Notes: generated by a model not told the origin, from the letters alone. A stretch of DNA of 64,000 bases from Tetramitus jugosus (GCA_937625935.1 OW569357.1:491001-555000); one strand, 5' to 3'; positions 1 through 9,187 are shown, counted from the stretch's first letter. Translations and numbers: made by a program.

Positions 1-70
1 TCGTCTGACAAACGAGCGAGATTCAACACAAACAAAATTTTGTACTTGTTTCTTTTTTTAATACAACCCA

Positions 71-1303
71 TTAAAACACTGTTAAGAAGGCAAAGGTCAC
101 ATAGACCAACAACACTGGATACGCCACCAGAGCTTTCTGATTATGCATGGCCAAATGCCCAACAAACATGCTCGCAGCGCTCCACGTGCTCCAAATGACA
201 ACCAACAGAGAAATGACGGATCCCACCGTGCCCATCACTCTCACATCCAACCACAGTGGCAACAGGGCAGAAATAATAGCTAGGAAAACCATGGGCAACA
301 GACCATAGCCCAACACACTCACAGTGTGCTGTATTTCAATATGTTTCTGTGGTGGACACATGAGATTCAATAAAAAGTACATGGCCAAGCAACCAATGGT
401 GCCCACTCCATAAATGTAACCAAAGTGAATTTTTCCGCGCAAGAGCAAAACGAATCCGAGTGCCAAGCAAAAGAGCAGTGGACCAGTGAGATCCATGTCA
501 TTCAAAATGTGATGCAGTTTTTCATCATCACTATTTCTACCAATGCTACTACTATTGTTATATGATGATGATGATGATGAAGTGGTGGTTGTCTGTTGTT
601 GAGAGGAAGAAGTGATTCGATATTTTTGAGAGGCATATCGTCGCATTTTGGACAGAGGATTAAGAACAAATACACTTTTCGTCCAAACATCTCTAAAATT
701 GATTCCAAGTTCTACAGAGATCGTCATACATGTAATGGTACGATTGCCAAAAAAAAAAATAAAAAAAATTTGTTTTTCATGAGTAAGACAAAGGAAAGAA
801 GTGTCACAATGCCAAATATTGAGAGTGAGATACGTACCTTCCAACAATGGAACTTCATCAACCACAGGTTCATACGATTGATATGCATTGTTATTATTAC
901 TACTACTACTACTATTGCTACTAGTGTTATTGTTCATATTGTTACTTGCTGATTTAAACCATGAGGTAACCCATGAGAATGATGATGATGACTGTTGTTG
1001 TTGTTGATCCATCATCATCATCATGTTATTATTGTTGTAATTTGTTGGATTGAACGGTTGTTGTGCGTTAGATGCTTGGAATGAAGTGGAGGGTGGTCTG
1101 ACGTTCATCATGATTGGTGATGGTGTAGTTCCTCTCTGTTGAAATGTTGATGAAGGATTGTTGTTATTGTTGTTGTTGCTAGTGTTGAATTGATCATTTT
1201 GAAAGAAATCATCATCATTGAAATTATTGTTTTGAAAGGATGGTGATTGAGCAGAAGAGTATTGAGTGGAGGAGGGGTGCCTTGGAAATTTGTTGGAATT
1301 CAT
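71..1303 (-). CDS. YIPF5: Yip1-family Golgi membrane protein (YIPF5-like), one intron
   Basis: Likely YIPF5/Yip1, a multi-spanning ER-Golgi protein that binds Rab/Ypt GTPases and supports vesicle traffic. The C-terminal half carries the family core: PLLEELGINF, an NPLSKM stretch, then DLTGPLLFCLALGF, GKIHFGYIYGVGTIGCLAMY and SVLGYGLLPM, followed by about five hydrophobic segments ending in LTVF. The first ~140 residues are Asn/Gln/Ser-rich low complexity. An intron is placed at 712..837 (minus-strand GTACGT...CTGTAG, 126 nt). It is a multiple of three with no stop, so the gene also reads through it, but the intron peptide (GTYLTLNIWHC...) breaks the conserved PLLE-ELGINF junction and splicing restores it. 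Spliced length is 368 aa. The family is seen clearly; Golgi function is by homology. Confidence 0.9.
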   Translation of the reverse strand: MNSNKFPRHPSSTQYSSAQSPSFQNNNFNDDDFFQNDQFNTSNNNNNNNPSSTFQQRGTTPSPIMMNVRPPSTSFQASNAQQPFNPTNYNNNNMMMMMDQQQQQSSSSFSWVTSWFKSASNNMNNNTSSNSSSSSNNNNAYQSYEPVVDEVPLLEGTYLTLNIWHCDTSFLCLTHEKQIFFIFFFGNRTITCMTISVELGINFRDVWTKSVFVLNPLSKMRRYASQKYRITSSSQQQTTTTSSSSSSYNNSSSIGRNSDDEKLHHILNDMDLTGPLLFCLALGFVLLLRGKIHFGYIYGVGTIGCLAMYFLLNLMCPPQKHIEIQHTVSVLGYGLLPMVFLAIISALLPLWLDVRVMGTVGSVISLLVVIWSTWSAASMFVGHLAMHNQKALVAYPVLLVYVTFAFLTVF

Positions 1304-1489
1304 TTTGTTCGGTTAGATACAAGTCGACTGTCAATGATCTTTGATGATTTGATTGTGTTTTTTGATGCGTGGCTTTGTCTTTTTTTGTCTATTTTTGTCG
1401 TGGAAATAAAGAACGAATACAAAACAAAAAGTCGTTCGAACTTGAAGGAGTATTTCTAATAAATTCTTAAGTGTTACAGAATGTTATTA

Positions 1490-2053
1490 TCAGAAATGAC
1501 CACTACTGCCACCACTTCTACCCTTCTTCTTCAGTGAATTCATCTTTTTTTGTTGAATTCTTTCTCGATCGCTCTTTGCACTTCTGCCGAGCTCATGCTC
1601 CATGACTTGCACAGGTTCATAAGCCGCTTTCAAATACTCTCTCAATCGTTCAATTGCATCCTGCATATTATCACTCTGTGTTCGATGAACCGTGCTCTGT
1701 ATCACTATTTCTCCTTGTTTATTCATCTTTGTAGCATAGAGCTCTTTGAGTCTAGCTTTCACCTCTTCTGGTATCCAATCAGCAGAATCAACATTGAACC
1801 GTAGATCCACCTTTGTGTTCACCTTGTTCACATTTTGTCCTCCTGGCCCGCCAGAACGTGCAAAGGAGAATTGTAGTTTCTCCGTTGGTATTTTTCCGTC
1901 GAAAGAGAGGGTCGAGTTGGATTGTTTGATGACCTTGTACCGATCCAGTAGGATTGTTTGTTGGGAACAATGATACAATCTCTGTTTTCCATGGATCAGC
2001 GATGATTCCGAATGCTTGTTGATTAGGCACCTCAAAGACAACGATCGTCGCAT
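1490..2053 (-). CDS. MRPL58: Mitochondrial ICT1/ArfB-type peptidyl-tRNA hydrolase (class I release-factor fold)
   Basis: 187-aa member of the ICT1/MRPL58-ArfB group, which releases stalled peptidyl-tRNA from mitochondrial ribosomes. The catalytic GGQ lies in SGGPGGQNVNKVNTKV at residues ~67-82, and the C-terminus is a basic tail (RIQQKKMNSLKKKGRSG), as used by ArfB/ICT1 to occupy the empty mRNA channel. The release-factor codon-recognition domain is absent, consistent with this group and not mtRF1. Start chosen at ATG 2053 because MRRSLSLRCLINKHSE looks like a mitochondrial presequence; an upstream ATG at 2194 would overlap the divergent neighbour's start and adds a hydrophobic, Cys-rich, non-conserved extension. 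It shares a ~115-bp divergent promoter with the gene beginning at 2169. Confidence 0.88.
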   Translation of the reverse strand: MRRSLSLRCLINKHSESSLIHGKQRLYHCSQQTILLDRYKVIKQSNSTLSFDGKIPTEKLQFSFARSGGPGGQNVNKVNTKVDLRFNVDSADWIPEEVKARLKELYATKMNKQGEIVIQSTVHRTQSDNMQDAIERLREYLKAAYEPVQVMEHELGRSAKSDRERIQQKKMNSLKKKGRSGGSSGHF

Positions 2054-2168
2054 TTTTGTTTCTGTTGCCAGCGTTTCAGTTCCATCGCCGACTGGAATCA
2101 GAAAATTCAGAGCGCAGCACAGATTCCGACAAAAAAAATCGAAGGTTCGACAGGACCAAAAAACCAAC

Positions 2169-4688
2169 ATGTCAACAACAAGCAGAAATACCATGGATCA
2201 CAGTCCGATAACGAACAATACTGGTAGCAGTGTTGGTGATGAAGATCCCACACGATCAACAACAAACATTCATTTATTCAACAACAATGTTGACACTACT
2301 GAAACGACAAGCCATCATCATCACAACAATAATAACAACACACATTCGACTTCGGATTACGATGAAGATGAAGAAGAAGATGCCAATGACGCAGATTATG
2401 AATCATCCAACAATGAAAGTGACTTTGATGAAGATCATCATTCACCAATCATCATTACTACGACTTCTCAACAACAACAGCAGCATGGCTACCTCACAAA
2501 CAAGATGTATGATGATTTGAATCGTCGAAATGATGTACCAGAGGAAAAACGTGTGACTTTTGAACAATGTGCTGACGACTTACTCATACGCAACAGTAGT
2601 ATAGATGATCATTATCACCATCATCATAGCATGTCTGATCCATTTCACATTTCTGATGTTCAAGTCATTCCCGAAGTGACATTGATGGAGGATGAAAATG
2701 ATGATGAACAGGCAATTGCATTATCGTTGCACAAGAACAGCACTAACAATGGCAAGAATTCAATCATGACCAGCAATGGAAACAGTGCTAGTGGTGAAAT
2801 TACAATTCAAATACCATCGTTGCCTTCAGAGACAACCATGTCTCAAATGGATTCTCTGTATGATTTTGGAACTCCACCTTCGTCTGGTGGAGACAAGGAG
2901 CGAATGAATCATTTGAAGAGTCTCATGTTGGCTGATTTGTCTGTTGGTCACGTTCCCTTGACTCAATTCTCTGTGCCATCCACGATTGTTCTTCCATCTG
3001 AGCAGCAAAAGGCCAGAAGCTATGCGATTGGGACAAAGGTTCGACGGAGAGATCGAATGATTCACGAGTCATTTCGTCAGAGGAGACAAAAGCAACGAAC
3101 AAAGCAGAGTGAGAGGCGGTCGGGTAGGGGAATCGGAGAGAGTGTTGATGGTATAAGCACATTGATGGACTCCGGTGATAGAAGAGGCGGCTTTGCGAAT
3201 AGAGATAGAGAAAGTGAGAGGTATTCAATCGATGAAACAGCAGAGTTATCTCTTCCTTCCAACAGTACTTGTATACCGACATCGAGAAGCATAGAGCAGT
3301 TGGATCGTATGGAGTCTCGCTCCTCTCGCTTTGGTTTCACAAAAAGGCATCCATGGGCCAGAAAAATTGCGGATTTCATGCTAGGCGGTCCCTTGTGGAC
3401 AAAGACAAAGCGTTTGAAACGATCAACCAGTTTACAAGATGTTGGAAAGGAGGATGAGAAGGAAGTTCAGGCCACCATCATTGATTTGGGCTATGCGCTC
3501 TCAATTTACGGCACCCCAGCTCACAGATTGGAGTATCATTTGGCACTAGTTGCCAGTTATTATGCTCTGAATTGTACGACATATTCGACACCGAATGGAA
3601 TTTGGATCACATTTGGAAACTATGTAACCGATACGACAACAACGACTCACTTTATTAAGATTCGAGGAGCTTCACTCAACTTGTCCAAGCTATGTTTATT
3701 GGACGAGGTTGCAGAGAAGATTGCGAGTGGTACTATGGCGATTTCTGAAGCTCGAAAGGCAATCAAAGAGGTGATTGAACTAGAGCCAGTGTACAGCAAC
3801 TTTATCTTTATTATTTTCTCTTGCTTTGTTCAAGCAGGAATGTTTAGTGTTTTCTTTGCTGCTAATTTTGGTGAGATATTGGCGTCATTTGCTGCTGGAT
3901 TAATAGTGGGTGCATTGAGTGTTCTTGCATCCAAGTATGAAGCACTCGCTCAAGTGAATACGATTGTATGTGCTCTTGCTGCAGGATTTGTTGGATTGTT
4001 GTTCCGAATCATTATGTCATCCATTGTACCGATATCAGTGTTTGTAGTATCACTCAGTGGAGTCATTTCGTTACTACCTGGATTGACATTTACGTTGGCT
4101 ATTTCAGAATTGTCATCAAGGAATTTGTTGTCCGGATCTACCAGATTGATCTCTGCGTTCGTAACAACGATACAGATTGGATTTGGAGTTCTCGTATCAG
4201 ACAGAGCAAGTCAATATCTATCAATCATAGCATCGGTGCCCGAGGTTGTTACTCGGCATTACCATTCGGTCTTTACGCTGGCTGGCATTATTCCAGTTGT
4301 TGTCATGGCCACAGTGATATCATTGAAGGCACCAAAGTACCCTATTGCATTTGTGTTCATTTTGCTAGATGCATATGCTGCTTTCTTTTGCACGTATTAT
4401 GCGACGAGTTACTTTGGTGTCGAAGTAGGAACAATGCTGGGCTCGTTTGTTGTTGGATTTATTTCAAATGTGTTTGCCGCGGTTTCAGATCATCCAGGTA
4501 TTGTTGTGTCAGCCTGTGGCATTATTTTCTGTCTCCCTGGAGCCCTTGGAAAGAACTCGGCTCGAATCCTCATTGAAGGAGATCCCACTCGTTTTGTTCT
4601 CGAGGTTGTCATCATTGGAATATCGCTTACAGTTGGTCTCATGTTGAGTGATGCGTTTGGATTCAAGAGAAAGAAGTTGAACTTGTAA
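2169..4688 (+). CDS. ThrE/DUF1212 family membrane protein (PRM10-like)
   Basis: 839-aa protein of the threonine/serine-exporter-like family (PF06738/PF12821), called PRM10 in yeast, where its transport role is not settled. Residues 1 to ~430 are low-complexity (acidic, His, Asn and Ser runs) and presumably cytosolic. The conserved N-terminal ThrE block begins near 435 (LSIYGTPAHRLEYHL, YSTPNGIWITFG, IRGASLNLSKL) and is followed by ~10 hydrophobic segments to the C-terminus, with helix motifs such as LPGLTFTLAISELSSRN and the final LPGALGKNSAR. Start is the ATG at 2169 (MSTTSRNTMDH); the open frame upstream lies in the promoter shared with the ICT1-like gene. Substrate cannot be read from sequence. 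Confidence 0.85.
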   Translation: MSTTSRNTMDHSPITNNTGSSVGDEDPTRSTTNIHLFNNNVDTTETTSHHHHNNNNNTHSTSDYDEDEEEDANDADYESSNNESDFDEDHHSPIIITTTSQQQQQHGYLTNKMYDDLNRRNDVPEEKRVTFEQCADDLLIRNSSIDDHYHHHHSMSDPFHISDVQVIPEVTLMEDENDDEQAIALSLHKNSTNNGKNSIMTSNGNSASGEITIQIPSLPSETTMSQMDSLYDFGTPPSSGGDKERMNHLKSLMLADLSVGHVPLTQFSVPSTIVLPSEQQKARSYAIGTKVRRRDRMIHESFRQRRQKQRTKQSERRSGRGIGESVDGISTLMDSGDRRGGFANRDRESERYSIDETAELSLPSNSTCIPTSRSIEQLDRMESRSSRFGFTKRHPWARKIADFMLGGPLWTKTKRLKRSTSLQDVGKEDEKEVQATIIDLGYALSIYGTPAHRLEYHLALVASYYALNCTTYSTPNGIWITFGNYVTDTTTTTHFIKIRGASLNLSKLCLLDEVAEKIASGTMAISEARKAIKEVIELEPVYSNFIFIIFSCFVQAGMFSVFFAANFGEILASFAAGLIVGALSVLASKYEALAQVNTIVCALAAGFVGLLFRIIMSSIVPISVFVVSLSGVISLLPGLTFTLAISELSSRNLLSGSTRLISAFVTTIQIGFGVLVSDRASQYLSIIASVPEVVTRHYHSVFTLAGIIPVVVMATVISLKAPKYPIAFVFILLDAYAAFFCTYYATSYFGVEVGTMLGSFVVGFISNVFAAVSDHPGIVVSACGIIFCLPGALGKNSARILIEGDPTRFVLEVVIIGISLTVGLMLSDAFGFKRKKLNL

Positions 4689-4798
4689 GGTGGGTTGCAA
4701 AATTGAGTGGCGTTGTCCTTCGCCTTGTGGAGTTCTTCCCGTCTTGGAAAATTTGTCATCCAATCCCAAACAAGATAAACACCACACAGCACAACATT

Positions 4799-6586
4799 AT
4801 GATAAGAAGAAGGATCATTCGAATTCGTTTGGGATATCCCATTCATAATAAACACAGGAGCAATGCCATGAAACGTGTCTTTTCTTCGTCCATGAAAACC
4901 GTAAAAGAAGAAAGGGAGTGCACTTTGGAAGAAGGAGTGGATCAGTATCCTTCGCAAGAACAACTCAAAACTTGGAAGTTGGAAAGTGAAGCAAAGAACA
5001 AGGCCTTTGCTCGATCTCTGAATGCCTACAACCTGTTCTTGTGGATGAAGCCCAATGATGCCCTTATCAGATTCAAAAAGGGTCGCATGCTCCTACAGAA
5101 TGGTTACTTGAATGAGGCGATCGAAACATTTCAGTCATCTCTCGAAATTGATGAAAATTACAAGCTATCACATGTTGCTCTGGGATCGGCATATCAGATG
5201 AAGAATTGTAATGGTGTAGCGCTGGAACACTATGTCAAGGCATTGGAAATCGATCCAAACTATAGTCTTGCTCACTTTGGGATCGCTGTATTGTATTCCA
5301 AGCTGCACAAGAATCATGAATCGTTGAATCATTTCCAGAAAGCACTGAGATTGGACTATGAGCAGAAAGTATCTTTTAATACCGTGAGGATGGAGGGGCA
5401 GTACAAGGATCTACTCTATAAAATGTATCAAGACGCAGTGCATGACCCCAGTAAGGTTTTATCGAATATTTACCTCGAAGAGGATTACAAGTACATTGAG
5501 TCAGAAATAACCGGCGATCATACAGTGATTATTCCAGACAAAAGTAAATGCCGCTCGTTGTTCTTGGACTACAAGTCTAAAGCTGGAGATATTGTCGCGC
5601 CAGGAGATGAGATATCATCGGTTGAAATGGAAAAGGTATGCATTAGCTTGTATGCACCAGAAGCAGCCCTCATTACAGATGTGGTGGACAATCCTGAATA
5701 CTCAGTAATCCATCCAGGAACGCCTGTTGTAAAGTACATACCGCTGCAAGTCCGAAAGCTGAAGCCTATCGGACATGGCGACTTCTTACCAACGATACAG
5801 GATGTATCAGCGGAAGATGCGGCAAACATTATCAAAACGGCCAACAATGTTGTAGTTTTGAGCGGTTCTGGCTTATCCAAAGAGAGTGGCCTGAAAACAA
5901 GAAAGGATATGTGGACCACCTTGTCGAGAGAGAAGTATGTCGGCAATTGGAATTTCACACAGGAACCTGAAAGATTATGGGAGTTAGTCAAGGACTTTCT
6001 AGGTGAAGCAAATTTTGATCCTAAACCCAATCCTGCTCACTATGCAGTTGCTGATCTGGAAAAGATGGGATATGTGAAGGCAGTTATTACCCAGAATGTT
6101 GATAATTTGCACCAAGTTTCAGGTAGCACGAATGTCATTGAGATGCATGGAACTTTGTCTGAGACAATCTGTACTACCTGTGATGTTGTCCATGGGCGTT
6201 GTATGGATTATTTGAATAGTGATTTTCCTCCCAAGTGTCCATCATTCCGCAACAAGGAGTGTTGCGTGAATACCTCCAATACAACTGGTATTCTAAAGCC
6301 AAATGTTATCTTATTTGGTGATCTCGTCGATTCAGACAAACTCAAGAAGGCATATGAACTCGTGATGAATTGTGATGTATTGTTAGTTGTAGGAACAGCT
6401 GCTGATGTAACACCTTGCTCAGAACTGCCAGCAATAGTCAGTAAGAACGGTGGTACAATCATTGAAGTGAAGAGGAATCATTCAAGACTTGCCAACCATC
6501 AACTCAAGAACCATAAGTTTGTCTCCGGTGAAGCAGCCACAATTTTACCTGCGATTGTGAATCATATCTCAAAAGGCCGTGACTAA
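4799..6586 (+). CDS. TPR - lipoyl-like domain - sirtuin fusion, probably mitochondrial
   Basis: 595-aa, three-part protein. The N-terminus (MIRRRIIRIRLGYPIHNKHR) is Arg-rich without acids, like a mitochondrial presequence, which decides this start over the open frame from 4703. Residues ~86-186 are three TPR units (NGYLNEAIETFQSSLEIDEN; HYVKALEIDPNYSLAH; HFQKALRLDYE). Residues ~240-313 resemble a biotinyl/lipoyl domain: AGDIVAPGDEISSVEMEKV, YAPEAALITDVV, HPGTPVVKY, with Lys ~279 of VEMEK where lipoyl domains have the modified Lys (ETDK). Residues ~344-590 are a Sir2 NAD-dependent deacylase: LSGSGLSKESG nucleotide loop, TQNVDNLH, EMHGT (catalytic His ~450), Cys pairs at ~458/461 and ~480/488 for zinc, GILKPNVILFGD and VGTAADVTP. 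The usual GIPDFR after the first motif is changed to GLKTRKD. Family assignments are firm for TPR and Sir2, moderate for lipoyl; its substrate is inferred. Confidence 0.85.
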   Translation: MIRRRIIRIRLGYPIHNKHRSNAMKRVFSSSMKTVKEERECTLEEGVDQYPSQEQLKTWKLESEAKNKAFARSLNAYNLFLWMKPNDALIRFKKGRMLLQNGYLNEAIETFQSSLEIDENYKLSHVALGSAYQMKNCNGVALEHYVKALEIDPNYSLAHFGIAVLYSKLHKNHESLNHFQKALRLDYEQKVSFNTVRMEGQYKDLLYKMYQDAVHDPSKVLSNIYLEEDYKYIESEITGDHTVIIPDKSKCRSLFLDYKSKAGDIVAPGDEISSVEMEKVCISLYAPEAALITDVVDNPEYSVIHPGTPVVKYIPLQVRKLKPIGHGDFLPTIQDVSAEDAANIIKTANNVVVLSGSGLSKESGLKTRKDMWTTLSREKYVGNWNFTQEPERLWELVKDFLGEANFDPKPNPAHYAVADLEKMGYVKAVITQNVDNLHQVSGSTNVIEMHGTLSETICTTCDVVHGRCMDYLNSDFPPKCPSFRNKECCVNTSNTTGILKPNVILFGDLVDSDKLKKAYELVMNCDVLLVVGTAADVTPCSELPAIVSKNGGTIIEVKRNHSRLANHQLKNHKFVSGEAATILPAIVNHISKGRD

Positions 6587-7031
6587 ACTCTTGCCTCCAT
6601 AGTGTAAAACCATGTAATGCATCACATGATATTCCTTGATGTAGTCCAAACTACTATCCGGATTCTTTGCTGAGCCTAGAGATGTCACTGGGACACAACT
6701 AAAACAATATTCTGCTCACATAACTTTGCTCCCTTGAGACCACCTCCAATCTCGTCAGTCTCTCTCATGGGTGTCTGTGCTTGAACTTGTGTGGTACTGT
6801 CAGCACTTCTGTGTCTTCTCTTCTTCCTTGTCAGAACCTTTTCTTATCGTTCGACAGTTCATTTCTTGCACTCTCAGCACCCGTAAGGGAAGACAGCTCT
6901 CGAAATCCTTCTTATTTGCTAAACTTTTTTCGTGTCTTCAAGGCAGTCCGTGTACTGAGAGAGTTCTGGAAAAGGTTCATTGTTTCTTGTGTTGTTGATT
7001 AACCAGAGGGGTGACGATAATTTTAATAAAA
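6587..7031. other. Non-coding spacer after the sirtuin gene
   Basis: About 445 bp holding the 3' UTR of the sirtuin fusion and unassigned DNA down to the left target-site duplication of the retrotransposon. Short open frames here lack family motifs and codon bias. No RNA gene was recognised. Confidence 0.5.
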
Positions 7032-7046
7032 AAATTTAAGTGTGCA
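7032..7046. repeat. Left target-site duplication of the retrotransposon
   Basis: 15-bp AAATTTAAGTGTGCA, identical to 9145..9159. It directly abuts the poly(A) tail (poly-T on the plus strand) of the minus-strand element, as expected after target-primed reverse transcription. Confidence 0.9.
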
Positions 7047-7125
7047 TTTTTTTTTTTCTTTTTTTTTTTTTCCATACAACAATTGTTGCCTCTTTATTCA
7101 ATACACTGCTGTGAGTCATGATTCC

Positions 7126-7149
7126 GCTCAGCACCGTCAGGTGCTGAGC
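7126..7149 (-). other. Perfect 10-bp stem-loop spanning the ORF2 stop codon
   Basis: Arms 7126..7135 and 7140..7149 (GCTCAGCACC / GGTGCTGAGC) enclose a 4-nt loop that contains the TGA stop of the ORF2 fragment on the minus strand. Its position near the 3' end suggests a structure recognised by the element's reverse transcriptase, as in other LINEs with 3' stem-loops. That role is inferred. Confidence 0.6.
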
Positions 7150-7736
7150 AGTGCTTCACTCCTCTTCACGACAGAATTAATGTATACATTGTGAAGCGCC
7201 TTGACACAGGCCCTCTTCATGGAATCCACCATGCATCTTATCACCTTCTCTGCCTCCCTTTGTTTCCTGCCAGAGAGCACCATTCCATCTAATAGCTCTT
7301 TCCTGAATCCTCCCTCTTTGCCCATTAGTCCCTCTAACAGTTCTTCAGAGGATCGCTTGTCACTCAGTGTTTGTATCTTGCCCTTTTCATATATCGTATC
7401 GTCAAACCAGAAAACAATTTTTGCTGAATCCGGTAGCGTCAACCTATCCAATTTAGCTTTCATCTCTTCTACGAGTTTCCTCCTGGCCATAATGGCAACT
7501 TCACACTCAACCAACAGATGTAAAATGCTCTCCGGTGCAGCACCACAGTTTAGACACTTTTCATCTAAACCGGCATTGTACAACTTTCTCAACACCATCT
7601 TAGTGTGCAGTGTTCCACTCCTGACTTGATGATAGAACCAAAGTTCCTTCCTTTCTAAGCCGAATGGCCACTTCAGAAATTGGTTCCATTCCTTTTCCTT
7701 TGACATTACAGATTCCAAGGACCAATTCTTGTTCAT
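7137..7736 (-). pseudogene. Retrotransposon ORF2, 3' fragment (zinc-binding region after the RT)
   Basis: About 199 aa from the first ATG, but the same frame stays open further upstream, so the true 5' limit is the deletion junction between ~7740 and 7920. The fragment carries the zf-RVT pattern found C-terminal to LINE reverse transcriptases: LWFYHQVRSGTLHTKM, then CLNCGAAPESILHLLVEC (Cys-x2-Cys...His-x4-Cys). The rest is a charged helical tail. No RT catalytic YxDD, endonuclease or RNase H motif is present, so it cannot act alone. Confidence 0.8.
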
Positions 7737-7922
7737 ACCAATTGCTTCAGCTCTAGCCTTCTTAAACTCTTCCGTCAGACCTTCCCTGAAATTTTTTTTA
7801 ATACAACAAATGGTGCGTGAGCACCACGTTGCGGAACTTTTATTTTTCTTTTGTTTGAGAGCAGGCTTGCCTACTCACAATTGTCTAACATGGTGTGGTG
7901 CTTGCCCAGTGGAGTGGCAGGC

Positions 7923-9131
7923 CTACGCAACAGGATTCATTCTCTTCTTGGAATGTTGTTTTGATCCCTTCTTCAGGGATTCGTTGCGAGGGCCTCCACT
8001 ACCGACTGGAGCACCACTGGTGAGGTCAGATGGCTCCGTAGTCCTAGCCAGTTGGTAGGACCTACGGAGAGCACCTGACTTGATACTGGCCAACCTGGCC
8101 GGGATCTTGTTAGCAGCAGTGTCACCAACGGTGACACGTGCTGATCGTTTCTTGTTCTCGTTGAGTTGGGGACTCTGTAACTCGCAGTCGGGGTTACAGA
8201 GGTCCAACTCAACTGGATCCTCTTGGGTGGTTGTGCTTCTTGCACGGTCCACCATGATTGCTCGGGCAGCAATCTCCTTCTTGGCTCTCTTGAACACCTC
8301 GGAGGTGTTCAATACTAGCTCGAGGATGGCTCTGTTACGAGCATCCTCATCCATGGTGTTGTTGGTTGGCTCTTGGGTGACCGTAGTGGCGGGGTTGGAC
8401 TCCGGCACGATCGACTCCCAGTCGTCGGTCGTAGACGGAGTCGAAGGTTCGAATTCGGAGATTCGGTCCGGCGTCCTTGGAGACGGGGACGCGAAGGGAA
8501 TCCGGTTGACGGAAGCCATTTCTTTTAACACACTGACTTGGTGGCGCAGGTCGTCCACCACAGCCAGGAGTTCTTGATACATCTTGGTCAGCCTCTTGCT
8601 GACAGCCTTGACAGGGTCACGTGGGCGTGGAAGGAAGCGTTTTGCTTCCACCTCCACTGGCATGGCTTGAACGTTCCGAAGCAAAGCTTCGGCATACGTT
8701 TCAGACTCCATCACAACAAAGGCAGTGTTGTGCTTCTTGAGCACATTCTTGACCTTTGTTGTGCCGAGCATGGTAAGACGGAGGACGACCTTCTTGGCAC
8801 AATCAACGTTGTGCTTGAGTGCTGCCTTGCAGCCACTCATCTTCTTGTTGCGGTTGAAGGATTCAACAAATGGGTAAATGTTGTCATCAACAACAGTTAC
8901 CCACGCAACAAACCTCTTGGGGCCCTTCTTGATGACTTGGACCCTGGTGAGCAAATCACCAAAATCCAAGCCAATCTTCTTGGCCAAGGCAGCTTTTGGA
9001 GAGTCATCGCACTTTCCAGTGATGATGACCTCCTTGCTGCTTGGAGCAGTTCCTCTTGGTGCTGTGGTCCACACAGCATAGCGTGGATTCTCATACTCAC
9101 GAACAACAGGGGTGTGTGTTCGTTTTTTCAT
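7923..9131 (-). CDS. Retrotransposon ORF1 protein
   Basis: 402-aa open frame starting 13 nt inside the 5' end of the element. The N-terminal ~190 residues are basic and mixed alpha/beta (RFVAWVTVVDDNIYPFVES, NTAFVVMESETYAEAL), consistent with an RNA-binding fold, followed by a short helical/coiled-coil stretch (VSKRLTKMYQELLAVVDDLR) and a Ser/Thr/Pro-rich, basic C-terminus. By position it is the ORF1 nucleic-acid-binding protein of a two-ORF non-LTR element; I do not recognise a named family. The frame is intact, which argues for recent insertion. Confidence 0.75.
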   Translation of the reverse strand: MKKRTHTPVVREYENPRYAVWTTAPRGTAPSSKEVIITGKCDDSPKAALAKKIGLDFGDLLTRVQVIKKGPKRFVAWVTVVDDNIYPFVESFNRNKKMSGCKAALKHNVDCAKKVVLRLTMLGTTKVKNVLKKHNTAFVVMESETYAEALLRNVQAMPVEVEAKRFLPRPRDPVKAVSKRLTKMYQELLAVVDDLRHQVSVLKEMASVNRIPFASPSPRTPDRISEFEPSTPSTTDDWESIVPESNPATTVTQEPTNNTMDEDARNRAILELVLNTSEVFKRAKKEIAARAIMVDRARSTTTQEDPVELDLCNPDCELQSPQLNENKKRSARVTVGDTAANKIPARLASIKSGALRRSYQLARTTEPSDLTSGAPVGSGGPRNESLKKGSKQHSKKRMNPVA

Positions 9132-9144
9132 CGGCGTTTTTCTG

Positions 9145-9159
9145 AAATTTAAGTGTGCA
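9145..9159. repeat. Right target-site duplication of the retrotransposon
   Basis: Exact copy of 7032..7046. The bases outside the two copies differ, so the duplication is 15 bp. It lies 28 bp before the first base of tRNA-Asp. Confidence 0.9.
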
Positions 9160-9187
9160 AGGGTTTCTGAATGTAGTATATCAATAA

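Larger units (their letters stand above)
7047..9144 (-). mobile_element. Non-LTR (LINE-type) retrotransposon, internally deleted
   Basis: A 2.1-kb element on the minus strand bounded by perfect 15-bp target duplications. Its 5' end is at 9144 with a ~13-nt leader before ORF1 (9131..7923). It continues to a fragment holding only the 3' part of ORF2 (7736..7137) and ends in a tail of about 24 A residues (one G) at 7070..7047. The endonuclease and reverse-transcriptase core is missing, yet both ends are present, so it is a deleted copy and not a 5'-truncated one, possibly mobilised in trans. It is visibly more GC-rich than its flanks. The 5' end lies 43 bp upstream of a tRNA-Asp gene. Confidence 0.88.

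Noticed and set aside
4703-4798. Longer start for the sirtuin fusion
   Set aside because: Begins 15 bp after the previous stop and would hide the Arg-rich presequence that starts at 4799.
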